Below, piece after piece: positions 1-12,200 of a stretch of DNA of 64,000 bases; within the stretch, counting starts at the first letter, position 1; the number at the start of each line of letters is the position of its first letter. This DNA comes from Nelumbo lutea (Eukaryota > Streptophyta > Magnoliopsida > Proteales > Nelumbonaceae). The translations under genes were made by a program, and so were the position numbers. The notes below the pieces were generated by a model. The model was given only the letters and a program-made list of their open reading frames with translations, was not told the DNA's origin and ran no database searches. The stretch lies in contig JAKGHH010000008.1 of assembly GCA_022828595.1 (NCBI GenBank), positions 6,313,728 to 6,377,727 of the forward strand, written 5' to 3'.

Positions 1-950
1 AAAGTAAAACATTATTTAAATATTTCAATAACTAAAAATCTTAAATAAAAACATCAAAAATAGCTAAATAATATAACAAAATAATTAATATTTCGTAATA
101 ACATTAAAATAAAGAAAATTTTTAAATATTTTACATATTATTAAAATATTTAAATAACAAAATATTTAACATGACAAATTTTTAAATAGTTAAATAACGA
201 AATTATGGAATAAATTTAAAAAAAAATCCTAAAAGTAGAAAAATAATCATAATATAATTCATAATATTCATATTAATAATAATTTAATATTTTACAAAAT
301 TAATAAAGAATTATGTAATAATAGTACAATTGTAATTTTATGGAATATTAAATTCAATAAACAATTAATATTTTAAGAATTTAAATAAGTAAATAATATT
401 GTAAATAACTAATTTCACTTATATTAATTAATAATTACAGAAAATAACTATCAACAAAATTATATTTATTATTAATAATTTTACAATAATAGTGTATATT
501 TATTATTTATTTATATTTACTATAATTAATATGTATTTTATTTTTAGTAATTACCTATTTTTTATATAAATATGCTTTAAGTAATTATTTATAAATGTAT
601 TTTTATTTTTGTTATTTAAATGAAAATTATTAATAATTTTTGGAGATTAAACAGCTATTATTTAATTTATCATATTTATTGTATTTTTGTTATAAATTTA
701 TTTTTAGTAATTATATATTGTTTATAATTTATAGATTAATACTTATTAGAGATTAAACTATTATTTGAGATTACACTATTTATTTACTAATTTAGTATAT
801 TTTCAGTATTTATTATATTTTTGTAATTATTGTATTTTTATTATATATCTATTATATTTTCATTATAAACTTATTTTCAATGATTGTGTACATTTGTTAT
901 AAATTTTTAATAATTATTGGAGATTAAACTATTGGTATTTATTAAAGATT
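1..950. other. AT-rich intergenic DNA
   Basis: Very AT-rich sequence made of short A/T words (ttaaat, attaat, tatttat), with no reading frame, no splice-like structure and no recognisable element. It is consistent with decayed intergenic DNA or a matrix-attachment-like stretch; nothing more specific can be supported. Confidence 0.6.
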
Positions 951-3220
951 AGACTATAAATTTAGTTGAAATTAGGTGTGTTCAATGATTGGTTCAATTC
1001 AGTTGCAGGCTGTTTCGTCAACCAAATCGATTTGGTCAAGTCTGTAATTTGTCACTCGAAACCGATTGACCATTAGCGAAAACCCACCAACTTGGGTTGT
1101 ATCAATTTGGGTTTATATTTGGTTTAGTTTGTTTGTTCAAAAAGTTTAAACTTAAAAAGTTAACTTTAAATTTCATAAATTACAATGATATTATTAAAAA
1201 ATAAACATATGATATGAAATATTTTAGACTAACAAATATGGGAATTTTCCTATTTTCCTGTATTAAAAATTATATTTAAAATATATATTTATTAAACCAA
1301 AGCTGATCTAAAATACTAAAAACTGACAAACTCAAGTTGAGTTTGATCAGATTGTTTATTAAAAAAATTCAAATATAAAACAAATATATACTTTTATGCA
1401 TTTCTATCGTTTAGCTTTCATTTAACAAAGTACGGTCCCCGTCACCATGCCTCTCCTTCCTCCATTATCCCCACCCCTGCATTCTCTTTGACTTTCTCTT
1501 CTCCCCTTTCCACCACTCCCATTAAGCTAGGTCACCCAACTACCAAAAAAAATTTCTATAATCTCTCCTAAGGTACCTCATTTAAACCAATAGGAAAGTA
1601 TCATGTTACCCCACTCCCTAATAAATTCCTAAAATGCATCCCCCAAATCTATATCCAGTCTCACTCATTTAAAATATTCATATTAATTAATAAATAGTTA
1701 AATACGGTTAATATTTAATCCCACACATATTCAATGGGTATTAAATAGTGTTATTACCAAAAGTTAATAAATATGGTTAGTAAATTACTAAAAATTAAAT
1801 ATTCTTATTAGTATGGTTAGTAAATTACCAAAAATTAATAAATGTTGTTATTAATTAACTCATTAAATAGAATTTTATAGTAAATTACCTCCATCAACGC
1901 TTCCTTCTTCTTCTTCTTCTTCTTCTTCTTCTTCTCTCTCTCTCTCTCTCTTTTCTCAGCTTTAACCGGCCACCTCATTCCCAAAGTCTTATACTCCCCT
2001 CTCATAATAATGCATATATACGATGTATTTTAACCTAATCTTAATCTAATGGCCAAAATAAAAAGTTACATTATATTTTACATCTTATTAGTTTGACCTG
2101 ATCAAATTGGATAATTGAACCCCTGACTCAGAAACTAGAAGCCAAAGTGGTTCCATTTATGGGTTGGTTTTTAAAACCTTGATTTTAGTCAAAAGAAAGT
2201 AAAACAATCTTATTCATATTTTTAATAATAATGTAAATATAGAATTATAGATGTGTTCAATTTTTTCTATAATTTTTTTTTTGTATTTTTGTGTGTACAA
2301 ACAATTTTGATATGTCACACTTACATTTTGTTTAATATGATAAATACATGATATCATGCATGTGCTTGAATGCTCTTTTTTTTATAAAATTTATGTATTT
2401 TTTTAATTTTTATATTTTATTACTTTTTATTATTTATTTATGACATTAAAGGTTAACACATTTGACTCAAAAGTTTAACATTTTATAATTAATTTTTATA
2501 TTTCATTTTTGGTCAATTATAAATTATGTATTTCATTTTTCACTATGAATAAAAATAAATATTGTTTATTACACTTTTTTTCTAATTTGAGTAAAAAAAA
2601 TCATAAATGTGTCTAATTTTTTCTATATTTTTTTTGTAAATTTCTATATTTATTTTTATTTTAAAAAGTTTATTATCTATCCATGACTTCATAGATTGAT
2701 CTATTCGATTTGGATGGTTGAATTGCTTTGCCACCAATTAGATAAAGAATGGTTTTGTTTTTGAGTCGGTTTTAAAATATACGAGTTTATATTGTTAGAA
2801 ATGTTGACATAGATCTAATTAGTAGCATTTATTAGTGAAAAATAACTTTAAAATATACGATATAATAAGAAAAATGGGATCTAATAAATTAAGTATAAGA
2901 CTTAATAAAAGGGGATTAAATGAGATAGAAAGTAATAATTGAGCTTACATTTTCAGCTTTTAAAATGTAGTGCATTAAAATCAGTGTTGTTTGGACAGTT
3001 CAGGCTTGACTTGGAGCTTTGACCTTAAACCCAATTCTTAGAGTTGTGCCAGGATTGAGCTTAAATCCATTCCAGCTCATCAAACTTTCACCCCTAACCT
3101 TTTCTACCTCTTCAGCTTAATGAAGGCATTGAACAGACCTGAAAAAATATAAAGTATTCTAGCGGGTTCAGAAGTCAGATATATCTGATTTATTGAAGGT
3201 GTATTTAACTGAAAGAGGTG
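951..3220. other. Intergenic DNA without genes
   Basis: No coding exon recognised. Visible details: a short degenerate direct repeat of about 55 bp around 1750-1850 (words like ggttagtaaattacc recur), a pyrimidine microsatellite of TTC then CT units at about 1904-1952, and a stretch near 2100-2190 of a 'ggtttttaaaacc' type dispersed repeat that recurs near 3900-4020, 4255-4380, 4740-4900 and 30830-31080. Confidence 0.5.
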
Positions 3221-3224
3221 AAAG

Positions 3225-3365
3225 AAAAAATTGCAAGGTTCCAATCAGCTGGTTGGTAAGGTCATCTGTTGGTTCTAGTGGAGGCTTGGGGTCGAATTCC
3301 ACCTGCACATGAATTGGGGGATGGGCTACCCCCTTGTTTAGCCCTTCAAAAGAAATAAAAAAAGG
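3225..3365 (+). repeat. SINE-like tRNA-derived repeat
   Basis: An A-box-like word (agctggttggtaagg) is followed about 40 bp later by a B-box-like word (ggtcgaattcc), and the unit ends in an A-rich tract near 3350. That order fits a tRNA-derived SINE. There is no second copy in the window to confirm the ends, so the boundaries are approximate. Confidence 0.4.
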
Positions 3366-4579
3366 TGAAAATAATATTTATCCTCCCCTTCTATTTTAAG
3401 TTTCCTGTTTTGATTTCTCTTATGGCCTTATCATCCAAACCAAGTAAGAAGAAGAGTCCATTTCCTTTGCAACAAAATATTATCTTGGAAATACTGCATT
3501 GAAAATGGAGACAACTAACCCACCTCCTCTTTCTCCACAATGTTAAAAGCATCCTTTACAAAGGTCTTCTGAATGTGTTCATTCCGCACTTACAAAGTCC
3601 TCGTGTTTTAAACCACGAAAGAAGAGATTATTCACTAAATCCCGAATTTGTTTGACAGCAAAAATAAACCCATAAAATAAATCAATGTAATAGACAAGTA
3701 AAGGCTAAATAGTAAAACATGAATGAGAACTAAATGGGATATAAAGGGAAAAAACCTTCTTTTTAATGGAAGAGCAGGTTTCTGAATAAAAGTGGAAACA
3801 AGAAATTGAAGTGACAATGCTCTGTTCTTCCACCACTTTCCAGTGTTAAGACCAGATCTAGTAGGCACACCCTTGTTAATACCAATGTCTTCAACCTGTT
3901 TTTGATCCAGTTGTTCATACCGTCTGAACCATCAGTTTACCATGATTTTGAGTCAATTTCTCTTAAAATCCAAACTTTGGCAAAAAACCATTGACCTGGT
4001 CATAAATTGTCTAGCCTAGGCAATTGGACCATTGACCCTTCAATTTGATGATTAAGGCACAGGTTGCACACTAAATGTGTATACAAACTTTTAGAAGTCA
4101 TTACTTTGTACTCGAATATTTGGTTGGAGCGATTTTTTTTTTATCTCGGGTAACTTTTTGAGATCTATTTTCACCAAAGGAAACTTTTGCTGGCCTTAAA
4201 TCACAATTTTTAACACTTTTTGCAAATTAAAAAAATTAAAAAATATAAATTAAACCAAGGTTTTAAATACCGACCCAAAAATGGAATCACTTTGATCACT
4301 GGTTTTCAGGTCAGCAGTTTGACCATCTGGGTCAAACAGTTCAAGTGGTCTATGGTTTTAATCCTTGGATTGGAATATTAGGGTAGCTATCAATTGAGGA
4401 AAAAAAAGGAAAAATAGGAAAGGAAAGGAAGGAACAAAGGAAGGAGGAGGAGGAGATTACGTTCATCGGCAATGACAACGGCAGCAACAGAAGCAATGGT
4501 GATGTTTCTCTCTAGCCTGTTTAGATCTCTCTCATTCTTTGATTTCAAATGTGAGATCTGAGATCTTTATTTCTCTATA

Positions 4580-4586
4580 ATCTCTC

Positions 4587-4625
<39 letters not shown>
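4580..4625. repeat. CT microsatellite
   Basis: About 46 bp of nearly uninterrupted CT dinucleotides with one CCC interruption, in gene-free DNA. Confidence 0.9.
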
Positions 4626-4628
<3 letters not shown>

Positions 4629-5264
4629 ACACACACATATCTCAATGAGCTCAGATTTGAGGTTTTGTCTTAGTCCCTCCCCCATCTCTCAATCTTTTCT
4701 TTTCTCTCTTAATTTTTATTTTTTTAAACTGTTTCTCAGGTTGAATGGTTTTAGTGGTTTGACTACCTGAGTCAGTAGTTCTCTAACCATTTCAAATTTT
4801 TTTTTTTTTGCAAAGTAACAGTTCAAAGCTAAAACGGAACTAGTGACCTAATCGATCCCAAGCTAAACGGTTCAACCATTTAGTTTGGTTTTCAAAATAA
4901 TGATTTAAACATAAAAAAGAAAATAATACATATATACATATATTACATGTAAAAGTAATTATATGCTATTTTATTGATAATATACATGTTCACACACACA
5001 CAATAAATATGCTGATGCGGTATGGTCGAACTAGTGACCCATGACTCGGAGGTAAAGGTTCAATATCTGGGTCATTTTTAAAGCATTGATTAATACATCC
5101 GTCATGCATTACCCAATTTTGGCTCTAAAGAAATTGTATTGTGCCATGTGAGTAGTGGCATAAGTAAAGACAAAAGAGGGTTAAGGGCAAAACCAAGTAT
5201 ATATCATATACAGGCCCACATAACAAAAGAAGAAGAAAAAGATGATGATGTTGATAATGATGGT

Positions 5265-5570
5265 TGTTATAAAAAAATTAAAAACCTATTCAGGACCTCA
5301 CCTAAAAGCTTATGCTTTTAGGATAAATGATTCTTTGAGATAGTATTAGTGTATATTTGACCAAGTGTGGCTTAGTGTTTTATCCTTGTTGTCCCCCATT
5401 ATAATTAATTAAATTTCAGCTTTCAATACAAGATATGGGTGGATTTATGCTTATGCATACTTCAAGTCCAATGGATTTTTGCATTAGAGGGCATGTTATA
5501 AAATAAAAACCTATATAAAGACCTCATCTAACAACTTAAGCTCTTGGAATGAATAATTGCTTCAAAAAAG
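5265..5570 (+). mobile_element. TRIM-like LTR mini-retrotransposon, copy 1
   Basis: Two similar terminal stretches (5265-5335 and about 5497-5570; shared words 'aaaacctat', 'gacctcacctaa', 'agctt') flank a coding-free internal part of about 160 bp. The first repeat is followed by 'tagtattagtgt', a degenerate version of the initiator-Met primer site tggtatcagagc, and the second is preceded by a purine run, 'agaggg'. This is the layout of a terminal-repeat retrotransposon in miniature. Related copies lie at 6893-7175 and, inverted, at 7605-8095. No TSD was confirmed. Confidence 0.55.
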
Positions 5571-6653
5571 TACATAAGCTTACTACACTACATGATACTA
5601 ATATCTTTTTACACAAAAGAATAAAAGAGGAAAATAATCCAATATAGTAGAGCCTTAATAGCTTGGTTCATTTTTCTTTTCATCAGGTGCATTCGATCAT
5701 TCCATAACCACACCATCGGTACAAGGATCATGGCGTATTAGTCGATACGTATCATGTCAGTGACCCTCCTACACACACAACCCCTGAACCAGTTTGAAAA
5801 AAAAAAAAAACTAAAAAAAGTAATGGAGAACTTCGATACAGGCCAATACGTCATCCATATAGATATTTTTAACCTTGCATCAGCATTCAACAGTCGAGAA
5901 AATCACTTCAGAGGTGGGTTTTACAAATTAATCTCAAAAGGAAACAGCCGAAGAATCTTCTTGTAGCTTCTATGCTGACTCTCGAACTCGCATCCATCCG
6001 CCATGGAACTGACTATTTGATACTTGTTACAAAATCTGGTGGATTATGGTGTTGTAGATCATAGGAATATTCAGAACCTATAGTTGTTGACTCTTCTAAG
6101 GAGCCAGCTACCGCCTGATCATCACTTGGTGTTCACCATCCAATACATGCTTAATGATATTCTACAAAGCTCCCCCATATCGCATCACTTTACTTTGTTA
6201 AAACTCTATTCTTCCATTTCAGTATCTCATCAGTGGGTGGATTTTTTACCTCGCTCACACTGTTGGATAATCATCATAACCAAATGGCAAAGTCTTCTCA
6301 ATAAGAGGATCATGTTTACAACCAACTGATAAATGTTTTTTTTTTTTTCCTTTTTTAAGAAAATGGTGTTGTGTTGATATACCATTTTCTTAGAAAATGT
6401 TTTTTCTTTTCTTTTTTTTTTTTCATTTGGGACCATTGTTAATGTTGCTGCTGCCATATAGGCATTTTTCAATGCCATATCAGCATGCCATTGCTAGTAA
6501 TAGCAAAAAAATGAGAAAACATAAAAAAGGACATTTTTTCAAACCATATTTTCCTGATTTTCAAGCATGATCTGAAAAAACGTCATAACCAAATCAAGTA
6601 TTGTCTGAAAAAACAGATTTTAGACGTGATGTTGATGTAACACCCTTTCTAAA

Positions 6654-6886
6654 GGAGAAAATTCTCGATTAATATCTTGTACTTTGGACCTAGTGTCATT
6701 TTGGTCTTAGAACTTTAAAATGCGACAATTCAGTACCCGAACTTTCAAAACGTGTCAATTCGTTTGAGGATCAAAGTAGTATGTTTCAAAAGTTCAGATA
6801 CTGAATTGCCACATTTTAAAGTTTAAGGAGCAAAGTGGCACTAGGCCCAAATTATAGGGTACTAAACAGAAATTTTCCCTTTTTCA
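6654..6886. mobile_element. Foldback MITE of about 230 bp
   Basis: The whole element is an inverted repeat. The left half reads '..tactttggacctagtgtcat..actttaaaatgcgacaatt..' and the right half reads the same on the other strand (gggcctagtgccactttg, actttaaaatgtggcaatt). The ends are about aggagaaaatt / aaattttccct. It has no coding capacity. The superfamily is unassigned because no clear TSD was found. Confidence 0.65.
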
Positions 6887-6892
6887 AGAAAA

Positions 6893-7175
6893 CAGCATTA
6901 GTTCCAAACAATGACCTCAGTTAACAGCTTAAGCTTTTAAGTTGAATGGTTTTTTGAGATGAATCACTTTGACCAAGTGGTCTAGTGTTCACTTCTTATC
7001 ACCCCCATTATAATTAATTAAGTTTCAGCATAATGTATGGATGGGCCTATACTGTCCACATTTCAAACCTAATGGGCATTCATGTAAGGGGACATATTAG
7101 AAAATAAAAACCTATTCAAATACCTCACTTAACCGCTTAAGCTTTTAGATTGAATAGTTGTTTGAGAATCATGAA
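6893..7175 (+). mobile_element. TRIM-like element, copy 2
   Basis: Same organisation as the copy at 5265-5570: terminal-repeat fragment at about 6893-6960 (acagcttaagctttt), coding-free interior with the shared words 'tttgaccaagtgg' and 'cattataattaattaa', purine run 'gtaagggga', then the second terminal repeat at about 7090-7175. Confidence 0.55.
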
Positions 7176-7410
7176 GGCGATATTCGGCATTTTCTAAGCT
7201 TCATTGTGTGGAGAGCAGATAAAAATGCAGCATCCATGGAGTCGATTATCTCTGGGTCACCCTCACCTTTGCTATCAATGTAAAACAGAATATCACCTTC
7301 AACTTTATTGCTGTCTGGCTTCGGAGCTTCATAGTCCACTGTTGACATATCAAGCACTAGTTTTGCATGGATTTTTGAGATATAATGATCAAATACTTTC
7401 ACTCCCTGAT
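7169..7410 (-). pseudogene. Unrecognised exon-like coding relic
   Basis: An open minus-strand stretch of about 75 residues has protein-like composition, for example EAPKPDSNKVEGDILFYIDS and GDPEIIDSMDAAFLSALHTM. It has no ATG at its 5' end and no clear flanking splice sites, and it abuts the 3' terminal repeat of the TRIM-like copy at 6893-7175. I do not recognise the family. It may be a retrogene or captured exon fragment, or a chance open frame; the even mix of charged and hydrophobic residues is the only argument for real ancestry. Confidence 0.3.
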
Positions 7411-7604
7411 CGTTACAGTTTAATAGCCAATGGAGAATGGCGTTATTTTATCATTAAATAATAGAGAACTATCATGAACAACCTGATAAGAATGAAGAGA
7501 TGATAAACAATAAATGACAAGATGTGGAAGATTTGGATTCACCCCTTTTTTGGCTCCATTACAAGACTACTGACCCAATTAACCAGCCAAACAATCTCAA
7601 ATAA

Positions 7605-8095
7605 CCTGTAACCATTCAAGCTAAAAGTTTAAGCCGTTTGGTGAGGGGCTTGAATAAGTTATTATTTTCAAACACACCCCTTTATTTAAAAGTTATTGGG
7701 CTTGAAGCATAGCCTACCACAGGCTCACCCATATCTTATGCCTGAAATTTTAATTAGTTATAATTGAAGTAATGAGGATGAAATAGTAGACCACTTGGTC
7801 AAATAAACTATGATACCATCTCAAGAAATCATTTAAGTTAAAAGCTTAAGTTACTAAGTGGGATCCATGAATAAGCTTTTGTTCTCTAACATGCCTACGT
7901 ATATTAAAGCCCATTGGGCTTAAACAGTGAAGAAGCACAGATTCATCTATACCTCATACCGACATTTAATTGATTATAATGGAAATAATAAAGATTGAAA
8001 ATTAAACAGCTCCAATATCATCTTAAAAGTAGTTCATCACTAAGTCTCTTGGGTGAGGCTGTGACAAATTCTTACTTAGCAACCCAATGGCTTCA
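7605..8095 (-). mobile_element. Tandem TRIM-like array sharing the middle LTR
   Basis: Reading on the minus strand, three terminal-repeat copies (about 8030-8095, 7826-7896 and 7605-7680) alternate with two internal parts. Each internal part carries the family words (agcttaag, tataattaat, 'gcccaatgggctt'-like). The middle repeat serves as the 3' LTR of one unit and the 5' LTR of the next. This LTR-int-LTR-int-LTR form is typical of unequal recombination between LTRs. Orientation is opposite to the copies at 5265 and 6893. Confidence 0.5.
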
Positions 8096-8366
8096 TTGGC
8101 AAATGGCAATGGGACGGGTTGACGGAGGGTTTTATAAATTTTAGACACTACCTATCTCCCTAAACCTCCCAATCTATATTTGCCCCGAATTTACAACAAA
8201 TTGGATTTTGAGAACCCAAATTCTTCTCACACATCACAATGCAAAATCTTCCCCAACTCTACCTTCCTCGTATTCAAGGATAAGGGTCATGTTCATGTTT
8301 ATTCTTCATATAAAATTCATAAGTATTATTAATTATTTATATGCTTTTTAATAATATGCGGCCAAA

Positions 8367-8540
8367 CACGTGAGGCCCTGGCAATTGACAAACTCAACCT
8401 TGTGAATTGTGACAGCAAGAGTTCATGCGGTCAGCAAGCTTCCTTTCATATCCAGACAGCAAGCGTCAGCGTTCCATATGAGTGGTTTGGACTGCCATGT
8501 GGGTATTAGTTTGGGCACGTGGCACGTGTCAGACCACGTG
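8367..8540 (+). promoter_or_regulatory. G-box cluster upstream of the saposin-like gene
   Basis: Four CACGTG hexamers are present at 8367-8372, 8516-8521, 8523-8528 and 8535-8540, the last three within 25 bp. CACGTG is the core recognised by plant bZIP and bHLH factors (ABF/HY5/PIF types). The cluster lies about 680-860 bp upstream of the start codon at 9222. A regulatory role is inferred from motif density alone. Confidence 0.4.
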
Positions 8541-8929
8541 TGGCTCACCCGCTGGGTCACCTAATCATTGTTCATATTCATAGATAATTAAGCCCGAACC
8601 CGAAGGCCACAGGCTAGAGGCGAGGGTGCTCCGATCCGTTTAGCCTTCCTTTCATAACCTGTTTTGACCAAAACACCCTTACCTATTTCTTAAAATCCCA
8701 GCGTTCTCCAGGATCCTTGAAGTTGCAGAAGACTGAGGACCTTGACTCGTTACCAGTCAACCAGTGCAGTGGGGACTGAAGCTAAACAGCAAGTCCACTG
8801 CCTCTCCCGTAAACCACGTAACCCTTCGCTTCTCATTGGTTAATAGGGAAGGGACCCGCATAAGCTACCAGCGTGTAACCAATCAAACACGGCCAACACA
8901 TAATTCATACAGAGTTCTCTCTAGTCTCT

Positions 8930-9101
8930 GACCGGATTTGCTCCTCTCACAGCACGCCTCACACTGATTTCACATGCACATCTCACCATGCAGTGGGAAC
9001 ATCTCCCATAAATAATAACATATAAATACGGTAGATGTTCTCGGTACATGGTGGGATGTGCCTGTGAGATCAGGCGCACGATGTGAGGAGCAGATCCGGT
9101 C
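8930..9101. mobile_element. Palindromic MITE in the saposin-like promoter
   Basis: A 172-bp element that folds on itself from end to end: the left side starts GACCGGATTTGCTCCTC and the right side, on the other strand, starts GACCGGATCTGCTCCTC. The arms contain 'cacatgcacatctcaccatg' and its partner, and the centre is 'aataataacatataaata'. The interior matches the elements at 22827-22996, 16184-16356 and 29134-29334, so it belongs to one local MITE family. Its right end lies 120 bp from the ATG at 9222, and a TATAAATA word in its centre (about 9021-9028) could act as a core promoter element. Confidence 0.75.
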
Positions 9102-9152
9102 TCGTCGTGTAGCTGTTCCTGTAGCAACTTGACAAAAGACACTGTATTCTAT

Positions 9153-9161
9153 TCGTATAAA
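9153..9161 (+). promoter_or_regulatory. Candidate TATA box of the saposin-like gene
   Basis: TATAAATC lies about 65 bp before the start codon, outside the upstream MITE, in 'attcgtataaatctcg'. A 5' leader this short is possible but unusual; the TATAAATA inside the MITE is the competing candidate. Confidence 0.35.
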
Positions 9162-9221
9162 TCTCGTGTTTTTCGAAATCGATAAGGAGAGAGAGCGCTG
9201 CGGAGTTCGATCGAGAGATTA

Positions 9222-12200
9222 ATGGCGAAGACGGAATCCATCTTCGTTTTTCTGCTAGCAGCTCTGCTAATATCGTCACGGTTGCCCATCTCTCATTCTG
9301 CTAAGAAACCAGTATCAGTTGCCAGAAAAGAAGACATACCTTACATCAAATGTCAAGTTTGTGAAAAGCTGGCTCATCAGCTATACCACCAAGTCAAGAA
9401 TAAACAAGACCAGATGTCTCCCAAGAAGGTTTTCTGGTCTTTCCTGAATTCGTTAATTCAGATATATCTGTGTATATTTATTTAAATTGATTCATTGTTA
9501 AATGGTCTAAGACTCGCGCTCATTCGATCTGATTTTCCCTTTGCCTTCTTTTTATCTTTGCTTTATTGGCTAGGTCTCGGAGCTCCAGATCATCGACATA
9601 TCAGAAAATGTCTGTAATTTGAAGAAGCAGGAAGCAGATTGGATTCTGCGAATTGACATCCTAGAGAAGGGGGATAGGTTGGAGGTAAGAACGATATATT
9701 TGTCTTTCCCTGTTTTTTACCCCTTTTCGTACCAATCTTTTGGGTTCTGAGTGTTTGGAAAGTAAATTGTCTTTTGGGTTTCTTATTTCAGAGAAATTTT
9801 CTTCCCTACCTTTCAGTTGTGGAACTTTTATGGACAGCTGACATATATTTTTAGTATAGCTAGACTATCTTCATACATGTTAGTTTCTTCATGTGGTTTC
9901 TCATGTTAGCACCTCCTTTTCTCCAGCTTGTTGAACAAGATTCCGAAGGACAATGTAATTCAGAATGTAAGACAGTCGAGCGAGCTTGCCAGGAGGTGAA
10001 CTTTTTTATGTTTATTCCTCAGTTCTTGTAGTGGTTGACTAATAAGAAAAAAATAAATCTTCTGTTCAAGGAAGTTAATAGTTTTGAGTATTTCAAGGAG
10101 TAACAACTTTGAGATAAAAGTTACATACTTGAAATGCGTTTCCTCATTTTCCAATTGTGAAATAAAATATCGAATCATCCCTCGAATTGCTCTATCAGAG
10201 TCTTTATGCATTTTCTTAGCACTTCCATGCAATGACCTTAACTTTAGCTCTTGAGATTGTGAATCAATCAGGTTCTATACATTTTCTTGTGACATAACTG
10301 AACCTTTATTTAAACTTTTTCCAGGTTATGGGTTATTCTGACACTGATGTTGCGGAATATCTTTTTAAAGCAAAGCCTTCGATTGATGCATTGGTAAAGT
10401 TTCTCTGCAATGACCTTACAAAAGCATGTGCAGTTGAGCCACCTCCGGTTCCTAAGGTAAGCACAATTTAAGACTTAAGCTAGCATCAATTAATTTATGC
10501 ATGATCTCTAACTATTAAGGCCATGAGTTCAGTCATCAGGTAATGTCAACTGCATCTTTCGACATTGTCCTCTTCAATCAATTTTACGACACATTAATAA
10601 TTTATCTGTTCTTTTTCATGGCGTTACCCAGGTTTGAACTACTTAGGATTTGATTACAATTGGCATAGATTTAATTCTCGTGGTGTGATAACTCACATAG
10701 TTGCATGAAGGTCCTGTTGGTCTTAACCACTAGCGAAAGTGTCACCAAGACTTTGGACCAATAGATGCTTTCTTGCAAGGTTGTATATGGGAGCTGTCCT
10801 GTCCAGTGTGAATCTTCAATGGGATACTTATACCTTAATAAAGAAGCTTGTTGATGTCCTCGTTTGGTCATCACTGATTTGAGAAACATTCCTGCTATAC
10901 TACTTGATTAGTTGATGTTATTGGCTTCTTGCCCCTTGATGTCAATGCCCTGGGGTTGGTCTTTTCTTCTGTTTCAACAATAATCTTTTGCTTACAGTTA
11001 CAAAAGGGTACATAGAAAGCAGTCAAATAAACAGAAAAGAACTTTCGCAAAGCTTAACACAACTGGTCAGCATAGATGCCTTCTTGTTTAAGAGATATAA
11101 CTGAAGAAATCATCAGGCTGCAAATATTGAGTATTATATCATTATACCTAAAGTCAACATGAATGCTCAGGAGTTGATGATTGTCAAGTGCAGACATCTA
11201 GATAATCTCCAGGTCTTTCTGATCTATCTTGGCAATCATGTCATTCAGTGCATTTTCATGCATTTTGTCAAACTCAATATTCAATGGGAGATTTCTCTCT
11301 TCTGCAACATGTATACTGTTCTACTTTATCTCTTTCTATCCACATGGTCCATGCCTTCTATTTATAAACATCCATATTTTATAATACGAGTCATCAGTCA
11401 AACCTAAATTCACCAGGGAAAACAAAAGTAGAAACATCAAGTGTCTGTTGTCCATATGTGAAAAACTTAAAAACCCCCTACAGGAATCCATATTGATTCA
11501 CAAGCACTCATTAAAGTTATGCTTAAGCATAGAACTTGCCTATGGTTTTGGAAGTATTGACCTGACACCTTCAAAGCTAATTAATTAGACATTACGCTGG
11601 TAAATTTGCAACTTTCTTAAACTTAAAGGGAAAGGAATTCCGTTTAATGTAAAACAAAACAGCTTCTTTGCTACTTAGTATCCCACAAACAGGCATATCA
11701 TTAACTTGGAAATGAGATGCCCCAACTAAGGTCAGTCCTTGAGACTCCCACTCGTGTACAAACCTATCGGCTAGGGAAATTGTTGACTGCAAGACCCAAT
11801 GGAACTGGGGGTCACTGCTGAGATCTATGAAAATTTAGGAAGTCTCCTCTCTGATATGATGGAATAGCCTCCAAGGGCCACTGAAACTTCTCTGTGATGC
11901 ATCTTATGACAATTTAGGAAGTCTCCTCAATTCAGATCCCCCACCAGAGCAACCTGTTCTTGTTTGTCCTGAATATGGTAGAAACCCTGCTTTAGTGCAA
12001 TCTGAATTGCTCAAGAGCACTATCAAAACTTAGCTTGGTAGAAACCCTGCATAGATCAGTTCTGGTTATGATGGAATCTACTTATTTTTTCCGTTTTTCT
12101 ATAACATGGGATGTTGCTTTTTTTTTAACTCAATGACACCATCTCTCCATGATTATGAATATGTTGTTTGCAAACTGTTGAAGTGAGAGAGAATTTCCTA

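Noticed and set aside
1904..1952. Regular short repeats as a CRISPR-like array
   Set aside because: Simple TTC/CT microsatellite in plant DNA; no spacers.
8814..8890. ER-stress element (CCAAT-N9/10-CACG) for the saposin-like gene
   Set aside because: CCAAT and CACG words occur, but spacing and orientation do not match the motif.
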